DNA of 64,000 nucleotides from Longispora albida DSM 44784 (GTDB taxonomy: Bacteria > Actinomycetota > Actinomycetes > Mycobacteriales > Micromonosporaceae). The translations under genes were made by a program, and so were the position numbers. The DNA is taken from NCBI RefSeq assembly GCF_000379825.1, contig NZ_KB903814.1, positions 124,001-188,000 of the forward strand. The letters run 5' to 3'. The first letter of the stretch is position 1; each line of letters starts with the position of its first letter. Under the pieces are notes generated by a model. The model was not told where the DNA came from. It saw only the letters and a list, made by a program, of their open reading frames with translations, and searched no databases. Below, in pieces: positions 22,634 to 31,412 of the stretch.

Positions 22634-24052
22634 ATGAGTACGTCCGCGACCGCCTCCGTCGCACCGGCCACCGCCCGGCCCTACCGGGGCACGCTGCTGG
22701 TGCTGCTCGCCGCCACGTTCATGAGCGTGCTGGACTTCTTCATCGTCAACGTGGCCGTGCCGTCCATCCAGCGCGACCTCAAGGCGAGCGCGGCGTCGAT
22801 CCAGTTCGTCGTCGCCGGGTACGCGCTGGCATACGCGGCGGGCCTGATCATCGGCGGGCGGCTCGGCGACATCTTCGGCCGCCGGCGGATGTTCATGACC
22901 GGCATGGTGCTGTTCACGCTGTCGTCGGCGGCGTGCGGGCTGGCCCAGGATCCCGGGTTCCTGGTCGGGGCGCGGGTCGTGCAGGGGCTGTCGGGCGCGC
23001 TGATGTCCCCGCAGGTCCTGTCGATCATCACCACGACGTTCGACGGGGAGCAGCGGGCGAAGGCCTTCAACGTGTACGGCGTCGTCCAGGGCGTCTCGGC
23101 CGTGTTCGGCCAGCTCATCGGCGGCCTGCTGATCCAGGCTGACCTCTTCGGCTCCGGCTGGCGGGCCTGCTTCCTCATCAACGTGCCGATCGGGATCGCG
23201 GCCCTCGCGCTGGCTCCCCGGCTCATCCCGGAGTCGCAGGCGCCCGGCAAGCCCCGGCTCGACTTCGGCGGCATGATCCTGGTGACTGCCGCACTGGTCG
23301 CCGTCGTGCTGCCGCTGATCGAGGGCAGGCAGGAGGGCTGGCCGGCCTGGGCCTGGCTGCTGCTGGCCGCCGCACTGCCGCTGTTCGCCATCTTCGCCGT
23401 GTTCGAGAACGCATACACCAGGCGCGGCGGGTTCCCCCTCGTCGACCTGGGGCTGTTCCGGGAGCGGGCCTTCACGGCAGGGCTGGCGACCCAGGTGGTC
23501 TTCTACGCGGGCCAGGCCTCGTTCTTCCTGCTGTTCGCCGTGTACGTCCAGTTCGGGCACAACATCGGCGCCCTCGGGGCCGGCCTGATCTTCGTGGCGA
23601 TCGGCGCCGGGTACATGGCCACGGCGATGGCGGCCCGGGCTGTCGCGATGCGGCTCGGCCGGCAGGTGATCGCGCTCGGTGGCGTGCTCCGCGTGATCGG
23701 GCTGGCGCTGATGCTGGTGACGGTCAGCCAGATCGGCACGACGGGCAACATCGCCTGGCTGCTGCCGGCGCTCGTGATCGACGGAGCCGGCATGGGCTTC
23801 GCCGTCGCCCCGCTCGCCCAGACCGTGCTGTCCCGGCTCAAGCCACAGCACGCCGGCGCGGCTTCCGGTGTGCTGACCACGAGCGTGTGGATCGGCGCGG
23901 CGCTGGGCGTGGCCGTGGCTGGTGTCATCTTCTACGCGCACACCGACCTCGCCAGGGCGTTCAGCGACAGCCTGGTGTACTTCCTCGGGGTCAGCGCCCT
24001 GGTCGTCGTCCTCGTGCAGTTCCTCCCGAAGGCACCGGGAGGCGCGAAGTAG
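22634..24052 (+). CDS. MFS drug exporter, DHA2 (14-helix) family
   Basis: 472 residues with about 14 hydrophobic helices. DFFIVNVAVPSIQRDL in helix 1 and GRLGDIFGRRRMF between helices 2 and 3 (motif A) are diagnostic for proton-driven DHA2 exporters; LVGARVVQGLSGALMSP matches motif B/C. The ATG follows GAGGAG. Members export antibiotics and dyes, so it may give self-resistance for the PKS product, though it is separated from the PKS operons by 4.6 kb. It is followed 30 bp later by the leaderless HutD gene. Confidence 0.92.
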   Translation: MSTSATASVAPATARPYRGTLLVLLAATFMSVLDFFIVNVAVPSIQRDLKASAASIQFVVAGYALAYAAGLIIGGRLGDIFGRRRMFMTGMVLFTLSSAACGLAQDPGFLVGARVVQGLSGALMSPQVLSIITTTFDGEQRAKAFNVYGVVQGVSAVFGQLIGGLLIQADLFGSGWRACFLINVPIGIAALALAPRLIPESQAPGKPRLDFGGMILVTAALVAVVLPLIEGRQEGWPAWAWLLLAAALPLFAIFAVFENAYTRRGGFPLVDLGLFRERAFTAGLATQVVFYAGQASFFLLFAVYVQFGHNIGALGAGLIFVAIGAGYMATAMAARAVAMRLGRQVIALGGVLRVIGLALMLVTVSQIGTTGNIAWLLPALVIDGAGMGFAVAPLAQTVLSRLKPQHAGAASGVLTTSVWIGAALGVAVAGVIFYAHTDLARAFSDSLVYFLGVSALVVVLVQFLPKAPGGAK

Positions 24053-24069
24053 CCGGGGCTCCGGCCCAT

Positions 24070-24075
24070 TAGGCT
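24070..24075 (+). promoter_or_regulatory. -10 box of a leaderless promoter
   Basis: TAGGCT lies 7 nt before the GTG at 24083. Confidence 0.45.
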
Positions 24076-24082
24076 CTTGCCC

Positions 24083-24598
24083 GTGAAACTTCTGCCTGCT
24101 GCCGATCGCCCCGCCACCCCCTGGAAGAACGGTGGCGGGGTGACCCGTGAGGTGGCCAGCGGGCCGGACGGTACGGGGCTGGACGACTTCGGCTGGCGGG
24201 TCAGCCTGGCCGACGTCGCCGCGAGCGGCCCGTTCTCGGCGTTCCCCGGCATCGACCGCGTGATCACGGTGGTGGACGGCCCGGGGATGGCGCTCACCGT
24301 GGACGGCGTGCGGACGGTGATCAGCGAGCGGTACCAGCCGTTCGCGTTCCCCGGCGAGGCCGTCACCGGCTGCGAGCTGCTCGGCGGCCCCCTGGTCGAC
24401 TTCAATGTGATGACGCGGCGCGGCCAGTATGAGCCTGCCGTCGAGTTCGTGCCAGGCGGCCCGGTGGCCGGCCCCGCGCTGATCGTCGTCATGGACGGCT
24501 ACGACGCCGTGCTCCTCGACCAGGGCGAAGAGTTCACTGTGGACGGAGCCGCGGCCGTCGTGCGGATCACGGCCCTGGCCGGGGACACGCAGCCGTGA
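24083..24598 (+). CDS. hutD: HutD family protein
   Basis: 171 residues of the HutD/Ves bicupin family. The N-terminal TPWKNGGGVTREVA, then WRVSLADVAASGPFSAFPG and VDFNVMTRRG, are the family hallmarks. HutD proteins accompany histidine utilisation genes in many bacteria, where they may cap pathway flux, but no other hut gene is in this window. The GTG at 24083 was preferred to a TTG two codons upstream because of the leaderless -10. It overlaps the methyltransferase gene by 4 bp (GTGA). Confidence 0.88.
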   Translation: MKLLPAADRPATPWKNGGGVTREVASGPDGTGLDDFGWRVSLADVAASGPFSAFPGIDRVITVVDGPGMALTVDGVRTVISERYQPFAFPGEAVTGCELLGGPLVDFNVMTRRGQYEPAVEFVPGGPVAGPALIVVMDGYDAVLLDQGEEFTVDGAAAVVRITALAGDTQP

Positions 24599-25239
24599 GT
24601 GCCGGAGACTGGCTGGCCGACACCCGCACGTCGTACGACACGGTCGCTGCCAGCTACGCGGAGAAGATGCGCGGCTACCTCGACCAGCTGCCGTACATGC
24701 TCGCCGCCCTGTCGCTGTTCGCCGACCAGGTGCGCGCAGGCGGCGACGGTCCCGTGGCGGATATCGGCTGCGGCCCGGGGCACATCACCGCTCACCTGCG
24801 CGGGCTCGGGCTCGACGCGTTCGGGATCGACCTCTCCCCCGCGATGATCGAGGTGGCGCGGCGCGATCACCCCGGCCTGCGGTTCGAGACCGGTTCCATG
24901 ACCGACCTGCGGCTCGATGACGCTTCGGTCGCGGGCCTGATCGCCTTCTGGTCCCTCATCCACGTACCCGACGAGCTGGTCCCCGGCGTGCTCGGCCACT
25001 TCCACCGGGTGCTGCGCCCGGGTGCCCCGCTGCTGGCCGGCTTCCACACTGGCGACGAGACGCGGCTCAAGACCGAGGGTTACGGCGGCCACCCGATGAA
25101 GGTGTACGTCCACCGCCGCCAGCCGGACCAGGTGACGGCCTGGCTGCGTGCGGCCGGGTTCACGGTCGAGACCACGATGCTGCTGGGGCTGGACGGCGAC
25201 ATGCCGGGGGCGATCATCTTCGCGAAGGCAGCGGCCTGA
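24595..25239 (+). CDS. SAM-dependent methyltransferase (class I)
   Basis: 214 residues with the Rossmann-like fold. Motif I is VADIGCGPGHITAHL, followed by FGIDLSPAMIEVAR (acidic residue that binds the SAM ribose), and FWSLIHVPDELVPGVL as the post-II segment. It is the short, single-domain type that often methylates small molecules. It is coupled to hutD through a GTGA overlap and ends 2 bp before the stop of a convergent MFS gene. Substrate unknown. Confidence 0.9.
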   Translation: MSAGDWLADTRTSYDTVAASYAEKMRGYLDQLPYMLAALSLFADQVRAGGDGPVADIGCGPGHITAHLRGLGLDAFGIDLSPAMIEVARRDHPGLRFETGSMTDLRLDDASVAGLIAFWSLIHVPDELVPGVLGHFHRVLRPGAPLLAGFHTGDETRLKTEGYGGHPMKVYVHRRQPDQVTAWLRAAGFTVETTMLLGLDGDMPGAIIFAKAAA

Positions 25240-25241
25240 CC

Positions 25242-26492
25242 TCACTCCGAGCGGGGCAGGATCACCGCTGACGCGCAGTACAGCACCGCGCCGGCCAGCA
25301 GCACCGCCCGGACCGGGAGGACTGTCGCCATCAGCCCACCGGCCAGGATGAACACCGGCTGGGCCGCCGACTGCGTGAAGCCCCACAGGCTCGACACCCG
25401 GGCCATGAGGTCGTCGGGCGTCGCGAGCTGCCGGTATGTCGACATCGACGTGTTGACCATGCCGGCGAAGAACAGCACGCCGGTGAAGGCCACCAGGCAC
25501 ATCACCCAGCCGGCCCGGCCCGGCACCGCGAGCGGGATGAGGAACTGCCAGGGTCCGCGCGCCATGCTGGTCCACCAGATCGACCGGACCGCGCCGAGCC
25601 GGGTGGCCAGCCGGGGCGCGAGCCGCGCGCCGGCCAGCCCCGCCAGGGAGGGCAGCGCCATGACCAGGCCGAACTCCAGCGGGGTGAAGCGCAGTTCGCG
25701 CAGATAGTACACAGTGATCAGTGGTGCCGACATCATGACGGCGCCGGCGAACAGGATCCAGCTCGCGAAGTGCCGGCGCAGCACCCGGTGACCGCTGACG
25801 AAGCGCAGCCCACCGGTCAGGGTCGCCCAGCGGGACTCGTGTGTGGCCGGGGCCGGGGGTGCCGGTTCGGGACGGCGGATCGACCGGACGGCGGCGGCGC
25901 TGGCCAGGAACGACAGGGCATCGATCAGCAGCGCGCCGAACACGGTGAACAACCCGGCGAGCGCGCCACCCAGCGCGGAACCAGCCGACACGCTCACCCA
26001 GCGGGTCGATTCGAGCCGGCCGTTGGCCTCGGCCAGCCGACCGGCCGCCGTGCCCGGCTCGGGCTCCGGCGACCGTTGGCCGGCCAGTGCCGCAGGCTCC
26101 CGGGCCGGGCGCAGGATCAGGTCCTTCAGGTGCGCCTGAGCCCCGGCGTCGAACGCGACCACACCGACAGCGTTCAGAGCGGCCACCACGCACAGCTGGA
26201 CGTAGCTGAGCACGCCGGCCCACGCGGCCACGGGCACGCTGAGCAGTGCGGCGAAACGGAGGATGTCGGAGCCGATCAGCACCGGCCGTTTCCGGCGGAA
26301 CTCGACAGCCCCGCCCACCGGGAAGGCGAGTGCCAGCACCGTCACCGCTGTCACGGCCGCCAGTACCGATACTTCCAGCGTCGACGCGCCCAGCTCGGTG
26401 ACCGCGACGATCGGCATCGCCACCGAGCCCACCGCGCTGCCGAACTGGCTGACCGCCGTGCCCGCCCAGAGTCTGCGGAAGTCACCGTTCAT
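25242..26492 (-). CDS. MFS transporter, 12-helix exporter
   Basis: 416 residues with about 12 hydrophobic segments, resembling the MFS_3 (enterobactin exporter EntS / macrolide efflux) group: FRRLWAGTAVSQFGSAVGSVAMP at the start (landmarks FRRLWAG and QFGS), a polar PEPEPGTAAGRLAEANGRLES loop, and TWO-helix ends near LLAGAVLYCASAVIL. ATG at 26492 was chosen instead of an upstream TTG. It converges with the methyltransferase gene, 2 bp apart. No substrate can be assigned. Confidence 0.88.
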   Translation of the reverse strand: MNGDFRRLWAGTAVSQFGSAVGSVAMPIVAVTELGASTLEVSVLAAVTAVTVLALAFPVGGAVEFRRKRPVLIGSDILRFAALLSVPVAAWAGVLSYVQLCVVAALNAVGVVAFDAGAQAHLKDLILRPAREPAALAGQRSPEPEPGTAAGRLAEANGRLESTRWVSVSAGSALGGALAGLFTVFGALLIDALSFLASAAAVRSIRRPEPAPPAPATHESRWATLTGGLRFVSGHRVLRRHFASWILFAGAVMMSAPLITVYYLRELRFTPLEFGLVMALPSLAGLAGARLAPRLATRLGAVRSIWWTSMARGPWQFLIPLAVPGRAGWVMCLVAFTGVLFFAGMVNTSMSTYRQLATPDDLMARVSSLWGFTQSAAQPVFILAGGLMATVLPVRAVLLAGAVLYCASAVILPRSE

Positions 26493-26539
26493 CGCCAGCC
26501 CCCGTTGATCACCCAAAGTCGATGAGTCTATGCGGGAGG

Positions 26540-27950
26540 TCAGCGGGCGGCCAGTTCCCGCTCACGGTCGCAGACGGCGCCAGCCAGCGCCCTGGGGTCA
26601 CACCGGATCAGGTGGTCGCGGATCAGCAGGTGCACGAAGCGGTACTCGTTGTCCACACTGGCCAGCAGGCTGCGGTCCACGGCGAACGTGAGGAACTCCT
26701 GCCGCCACGGCCGGGGCTCGCCGACCAGCCCGAGGGCGAACATCGCGAGCGGCCTGACCAGTACCGGGTGCAGCACGTCGCCGAACACCATGCCGGTGAT
26801 CACGCCGAAGGCCAGCCCGCCGCACGTCTCCAGCACCGTCGCCAGCGTCACGAACGAGGCTGTGATCCCGGCGGTGGCCGCGACGGCGAGGAGGAACACG
26901 GCGCGGACGCCGACGCCGTTCATCGGCCTGACCCACCACGCGCTGGCCGAGGCCTTGAGCGCGAGGCTGATCCCGAGCAGCAGCCCGAAGCCGAGGCCTG
27001 CCGCCCAGGCGAGGACGAGCCAGCCTCTCGGCCCGTCGGCCCAGATCACCCAGCCGGTGAACGTGAACAGCGGCAGGACCAGCACCGTGACGAACAGCAG
27101 GTAGGCACCGGCACCCTCGTCGTCGGCGAACTTCACCAGGACCAGGGCCAGCAGCGGCAGGGTCATGGCCAGGATCGCCACCCGACCAGGCCAGGAGTTG
27201 CAGGCCACGCACGCACTCCCACGCCCCGGTGCGGCCGGCCGGCGTGCGGCGGCGGGCCAGAACCTCCACTATGTACGCGTCGAACAGTGCCTTCCTGCGC
27301 CCCGCCGTCTCGCCCGGGGCGTCGAGGATCGCGGTGTCCCGGTCGGCGTACGCCAGCGTCATGATGTTGAGCGGGGACGTGAGCAGCCCCCACAGCTCGG
27401 GGTCGCCGTCGAGCGCCTCGGCGGCGCCGTGCAGCCGGTCGCCGCTCAGCGCGAAGAAGCCGAGGACCTGTTCCCTGCTGAGCGGCTTGATCCGGACCGC
27501 GCCGTAGAGCCGGAGCCGGGCCCGCAGCGCCTCGTAGTCGGCGAGCCGGCTGCACACCGCCATCTGCGGCACCTCGAACTGGTGCTGGAGCAGGTTCAGC
27601 TCGTGCACGCACCATTCGCGGTCCTCGCGTGCGACCTCGTCCAGCCCGTCGAGCAGCAGCGTGAGCCTGCCAGCCGCGAGCCAGGCCCGGCCGCTCGCCT
27701 CCGGAATGCGGTACCGGCGTTCGAGCTGCCGGACCAGCAGCCCGACGAACTCGTCCGAGGCGGCCTTGGCCTCACGCCGCTTCTGCCAGGCGAGGAGGAA
27801 CCCGCGCCGGGTCAGCCAGACCGGCGGCGTCCAGCGGACCTTGATCCGGGACGCCGACCAGTCGGCGAGGTCGAGGAGCACCGGGATCGGGCGGGTGTCG
27901 TCGGCGGCAGCCTGGGTGACCAGTTCGGTGGCGAGTTCCAGCAGCGCAGA
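26540..27950 (-). pseudogene. Frameshifted, N-truncated NACHT NTPase remnant
   Basis: Two reading frames together form one NACHT (STAND) NTPase. The upstream frame (about 27950 to 27190) has ALLELATELV, PIPVLLDLADWS, the Walker B LTLLLDGLDEVA, and VCSRLADYEALR (sensor 1). The downstream frame (27208-26540) has several membrane helices and the typical end EYRFVHLLIRDHLI. The join near 27180-27205 needs a frameshift. The Walker A (GxxGxGKT) expected just before ALLELA is missing; the site reads APPSSA. No plausible start codon leads into the P-loop. STAND NTPases of this kind act in defence or signalling; this copy is probably dead unless the shift is a sequencing error. Confidence 0.75.
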
Positions 27951-28237
27951 GCTGGGAGGGGCCCGGTCTCGCGGCCGAGCCCCCTCGGCGGGCAGGGCTG
28001 TGTGAGCCGGCAGGAGGGGATCACCTGCTGCTCCAGCTTGTTGCCGACGGTGTCGCCAGCCTCGATCCTCAGCGCTGCGAAGCCGTTAGTGGCGCCCAGG
28101 CTTCGCGTAGCGGCACGGTTCGGCAGGCGTTCACCGGCGGGCATCTGGGCTTACTCGAAAGGTAAGCATGAGCCTGCTCGCCCGCTTTCCGGCGTGGGTC
28201 GCTCGAATTGCGTTGGCATAAGATGCATTACCGTCGA

Positions 28238-28243
28238 TACGCT
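28238..28243 (+). promoter_or_regulatory. -10 box of a leaderless promoter
   Basis: TACGCT lies 6 nt before the ATG at 28250, supporting that start over in-frame codons at 28208 and 28223. Confidence 0.4.
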
Positions 28244-28249
28244 GCGCGG

Positions 28250-29233
28250 ATGGCTGAGCTCGTGTCGAAGCGCGCACAGGTCGCACGCATCCGGCGTACC
28301 GCCGTGCGAGCGCTCGCGGACTACCCGGTCACCGATCCCCACCTGACGTTCATCGCGCACGGCGAGAACACCACGTTCCGGGTGGACTCCGGCGGCGGCC
28401 GGTACCTGATGCGCGTGCACCGGCCCAACAGGCACGGCCCCGGCGTCGATTCGCACGCCGCCGTGCGGTCGGAGCTGGCCTGGCTGGCCGCGTTGCGGGC
28501 GGACACCGACCTCAGCGTGCCGGAGCCCATCCACACCCGCGGCGGGCGGCCGACGGCCGCCGCCGACGGCCGGGTCTGCTCGCTTCTCGGCTGGCAGGAA
28601 GGGAGAATGCGGGCGGCGAACCCGCGTCCCGTGCACTTCCGGCGCCTTGGCGGCGTCCTCGCCCGCCTGCATGAGCACGCTTCGGGATGGGTACCCCCGC
28701 AGGGCTTCACCCGGATGCGCTGGGACTGGGAAACCTTCTTCGGCGACACGATGGAGTACGGTGGCGTGTCCGCGGCCGGGTGCTGGGACCTGCTACCGGC
28801 GGCCGTGCGCACCCAGTTCAGCGAGGTCGCGTCCCGGATGCGCGCTGTCATGGCGTCTCTGGGTTCGGCGCCGGGCGCCTTCGGGCTGATCCATGCGGAT
28901 CTGCACCTCGAGAACGCACTCTTCGACGGTGACGTGGTGCGGCTGATCGACTTCGACGACTGCGGATTCGGGTACTGGCTCTATGACCTCGCGGTGCCGT
29001 TGTGGGAGTACCGGGACCGGCCAGACTACGAAGAGCTGCGTGCGGCGCTCATAGAGGGTTACAGCCAGCGCCGCGAACCGCCCGATCTCACGCACCTGGA
29101 CGATTTCCTCGCCACGCGGCATGTGGGGTTCGGGCTGTGGTTCGCGGGTATGGCACAGGTCAACCCGGCGTTTGCCGCTGGGATGGACCGGACGATGGGC
29201 TGGATTCAGCGGTCACCCGACCAACTCCTGTGA
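28250..29233 (+). CDS. APH-family phosphotransferase
   Basis: 327 residues of the aminoglycoside phosphotransferase / homoserine kinase superfamily. LIHADLHLENALF is the catalytic loop (HxDxxxxN) and LIDFDDCGFGY is the DFG-like metal site. The N-terminal TFRVDSGGGRYLMRVHR includes the ATP-binding strand, where the usual Lys position reads Arg. The enzymes phosphorylate hydroxyls on antibiotics or metabolites. It stands alone between the NACHT remnant and a gene of the opposite strand. Could be resistance or metabolism; sequence does not decide. Confidence 0.88.
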   Translation: MAELVSKRAQVARIRRTAVRALADYPVTDPHLTFIAHGENTTFRVDSGGGRYLMRVHRPNRHGPGVDSHAAVRSELAWLAALRADTDLSVPEPIHTRGGRPTAAADGRVCSLLGWQEGRMRAANPRPVHFRRLGGVLARLHEHASGWVPPQGFTRMRWDWETFFGDTMEYGGVSAAGCWDLLPAAVRTQFSEVASRMRAVMASLGSAPGAFGLIHADLHLENALFDGDVVRLIDFDDCGFGYWLYDLAVPLWEYRDRPDYEELRAALIEGYSQRREPPDLTHLDDFLATRHVGFGLWFAGMAQVNPAFAAGMDRTMGWIQRSPDQLL

Positions 29234-29482
29234 TCGCTTCGCCGGTCACGCGCCTTGGTACTGCCGAGCCGCCGCCACAGCGAGCTTCGAACGGGGTAGC
29301 CAGCGTCGCCGCAGAGGACGACGAGGCCTCGCTGCCAACTGGGCAGGAGCCTGAGCAGAGCAGGTACGAGGCACAGCAGTTGTCACCACTGCGCCTGGCC
29401 CGATCGCCACCCGGTTGTAGTCGCCTGTTCAAGGACAGAATGCGCCGCCCTGCCGCGCGATCCGCTCACACATCGGCGACCA

Positions 29483-30370
29483 TCAACGAGGGCGGTCGCG
29501 GAGTTCGAGGTCCGTCCAGTAGTCCTGGACCGAGTGCCGGCCGATCGCCCACTCCACCTGCGCGACCGTCGGCTCCCCTGCCGCGTCCCGGTCCCAGTCG
29601 AGGACCCACAGATCCGTCTCCGGCTCCCACTGCGCCCGCAGTTCCACGCCGTAGTAGTCGGCGTAGTCCGCACAGAACTTACGGACCGCCGAGGCCCGGG
29701 CCACCGGGAACCTGGTCGCCTCGGCAAGAGGCGACAGCCCGGGCCCGGCGGCCCGGACCTCGGCCCAGTCAACGCCGTAGATCGTGAGCAGCGCGTCGAC
29801 GTCCGACACCAGGAACATGGGCACCGCGACCGTCGCGCCCTTCGACCGGCCTGCGGCGGCGGTCCGCTCCATGTGCGGACGGAGCCAGCCAGCCGCGACG
29901 CAGAAATCCAGGTCGAGACGACGCACACCCAGCCGCTCGGCGGCACCGTCGAGTGTCACCATCGGGCCGGCGACGTCGACGGGCTCGGCGGCCAGAGCCT
30001 CAAGGTCCACAAGGGCGTACCTGCCGAGCGGGCCAGCCGTGATGCCCTTCTCGGCGGTGATCCGCTGGAAGTCCTCCCTGTTCCAGCCCAGCAGCTCCAG
30101 TGCGCCGCTCGCCGACTTGCTCTCCGCCCGCCAGGCCTGCCGGCGCTCCACGACCTCCGCGATCGCTTCCTTCGTGAGCCGGTCGAGATCATTCAGCCGG
30201 AAGATCGGGAAGCCCCTGTGCTCACCGGTCGGGGTGAGCACACCGGCCGCCACCAGGTCGTCGATGTCACTCGGCTTGACTCGCAGCCCGGTGCGCTCCG
30301 ACAGCCGCTCTGCGGACCGGTGACTGCCAATCGGGGACGTGGACACCCTGGCCTGCTCGTTTTCGCTCAC
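29483..30370 (-). CDS. Hypothetical protein with helix-turn-helix-like N-terminus
   Basis: 295 residues, not assigned to a known family. The N-terminus SAERLSERTGLRVKPSDIDDLVAAGVL followed by GFPIFRLNDLDRL (landmarks SAERLSERTG and FPIFRLNDLDRL) resembles the winged/MerR-like DNA-binding modules of excisionases and actinomycete plasmid proteins. A second similar unit, TLDGAAERLGVRRLDLDFCVAAG, lies near residue 140, so the protein may carry two such modules. The C-terminal part is acidic and rich in Trp. GTG start with a leaderless promoter. It may be a remnant of an integrated element; no integrase is nearby. Confidence 0.6.
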   Translation of the reverse strand: MSENEQARVSTSPIGSHRSAERLSERTGLRVKPSDIDDLVAAGVLTPTGEHRGFPIFRLNDLDRLTKEAIAEVVERRQAWRAESKSASGALELLGWNREDFQRITAEKGITAGPLGRYALVDLEALAAEPVDVAGPMVTLDGAAERLGVRRLDLDFCVAAGWLRPHMERTAAAGRSKGATVAVPMFLVSDVDALLTIYGVDWAEVRAAGPGLSPLAEATRFPVARASAVRKFCADYADYYGVELRAQWEPETDLWVLDWDRDAAGEPTVAQVEWAIGRHSVQDYWTDLELRDRPR

Positions 30371-30375
30371 GACCT

Positions 30376-30381
30376 ACGGTA
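30376..30381 (-). promoter_or_regulatory. -10 box of a leaderless promoter
   Basis: TACCGT on the minus strand lies 5 nt before the GTG at 30370. Confidence 0.4.
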
Positions 30382-30631
30382 ACCACCCAGGCGCGCCCCA
30401 GCGGCCCCGGGCCATGCCTCGCCGAGGCCAGACCCGGCCAGCACTGCCGCCTGGGCGGTGCCGGAAGGTGAACCTGGGCGACACGGCGCGCCCGGTGACC
30501 GAAGCGCCTGTACTCCAGAGGATCGAGGCTGGCGACACCGCGACCGCCTGGCCGGGACCTGGCACCAGCCGGTCAGCATCGACCAGCGGCAGTACCTCGG
30601 GACCGCCCACCTCGGAACCTGAATCGCTCGC

Positions 30632-31255
30632 ATGACCCCTCCTGAAACGGCTATCGCCCGCACCAACTCCGGTCGCGGCGATCCGATTCCCGTCGCGGCG
30701 AGGTGGCGTAGCCATGTCGACATGTACAACGGGGAGGCGCTGATTGTCCTCGGAGACCTTCACGCGACGGCGGTCAGCGCCGATGAGACGGCCCACGTCA
30801 TCGTGGCCGGCACGTTGATCGCGCGTTCCGTGTGGAGCGAGGGCAACGTGCTGGCCGGCGATGTCGACGCCCAGCTCGTCTACGGTTCCTACCAGGCGGG
30901 CACTCTCGGAGTCAGCGGCACACTGCGTGCCTGCCTTGTGGTCAACACCATGCACGGTTTCGACGCGGGCGCCATCGAGGCCGGCTTCGTCTTCGACGGC
31001 GACACAGGGTTTCTGTCGCCGCAGGACGAACAGCAGCTCCACGAGCTGGCCACACGCGTACCGCAGTCCGTGGTTCGCGCGGACGGACAGGGAAGCGACA
31101 TGGTCGGGCGCGTGGACATGCGCGAACTCATCCGGCACGTCAACGCGGGCGGCAGCCCCTCGCCTGAGGGCAGCGCACCGCTGGTGGATGAGGGACAAGC
31201 GATCAACACCATCGATTCGCCGGCCGGTCTCCACAGGGGAGTGATCGCCGGCTGA
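30632..31255 (+). CDS. Uncharacterised beta-helix-like protein
   Basis: 207 residues with no recognised family. Residues about 30-110 show short repeating hydrophobic strands with Gly turns (ALIVLGDLHATAV, HVIVAGTLIARSV, NVLAGDVDAQLV, TLGVSGTLRACLVV), the pattern of a right-handed beta-helix or polymer-forming (bactofilin-like) domain. The C-terminus is polar and low in structure. No signal peptide. ATG at 30632 lacks a good ribosome site; an internal ATG at residue 30 (MYNGEALIVLG) could be the real start. Adjacent genes are on other transcripts. Confidence 0.55.
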   Translation: MTPPETAIARTNSGRGDPIPVAARWRSHVDMYNGEALIVLGDLHATAVSADETAHVIVAGTLIARSVWSEGNVLAGDVDAQLVYGSYQAGTLGVSGTLRACLVVNTMHGFDAGAIEAGFVFDGDTGFLSPQDEQQLHELATRVPQSVVRADGQGSDMVGRVDMRELIRHVNAGGSPSPEGSAPLVDEGQAINTIDSPAGLHRGVIAG

Positions 31256-31412
31256 TGGAGCATCGCCGGAATCAGGCCATTGACCTGGACCGCTGGCAGC
31301 TCTTCGGCGGCGTGGAGCGGCACGGGAAAAACATGAGCTTGACTCGCGTATGTGCCGGCGGTCACCATCACCCAGATGAATGCCTACCGCGGGGCGCGCA
31401 CAGGAGGTTCAC

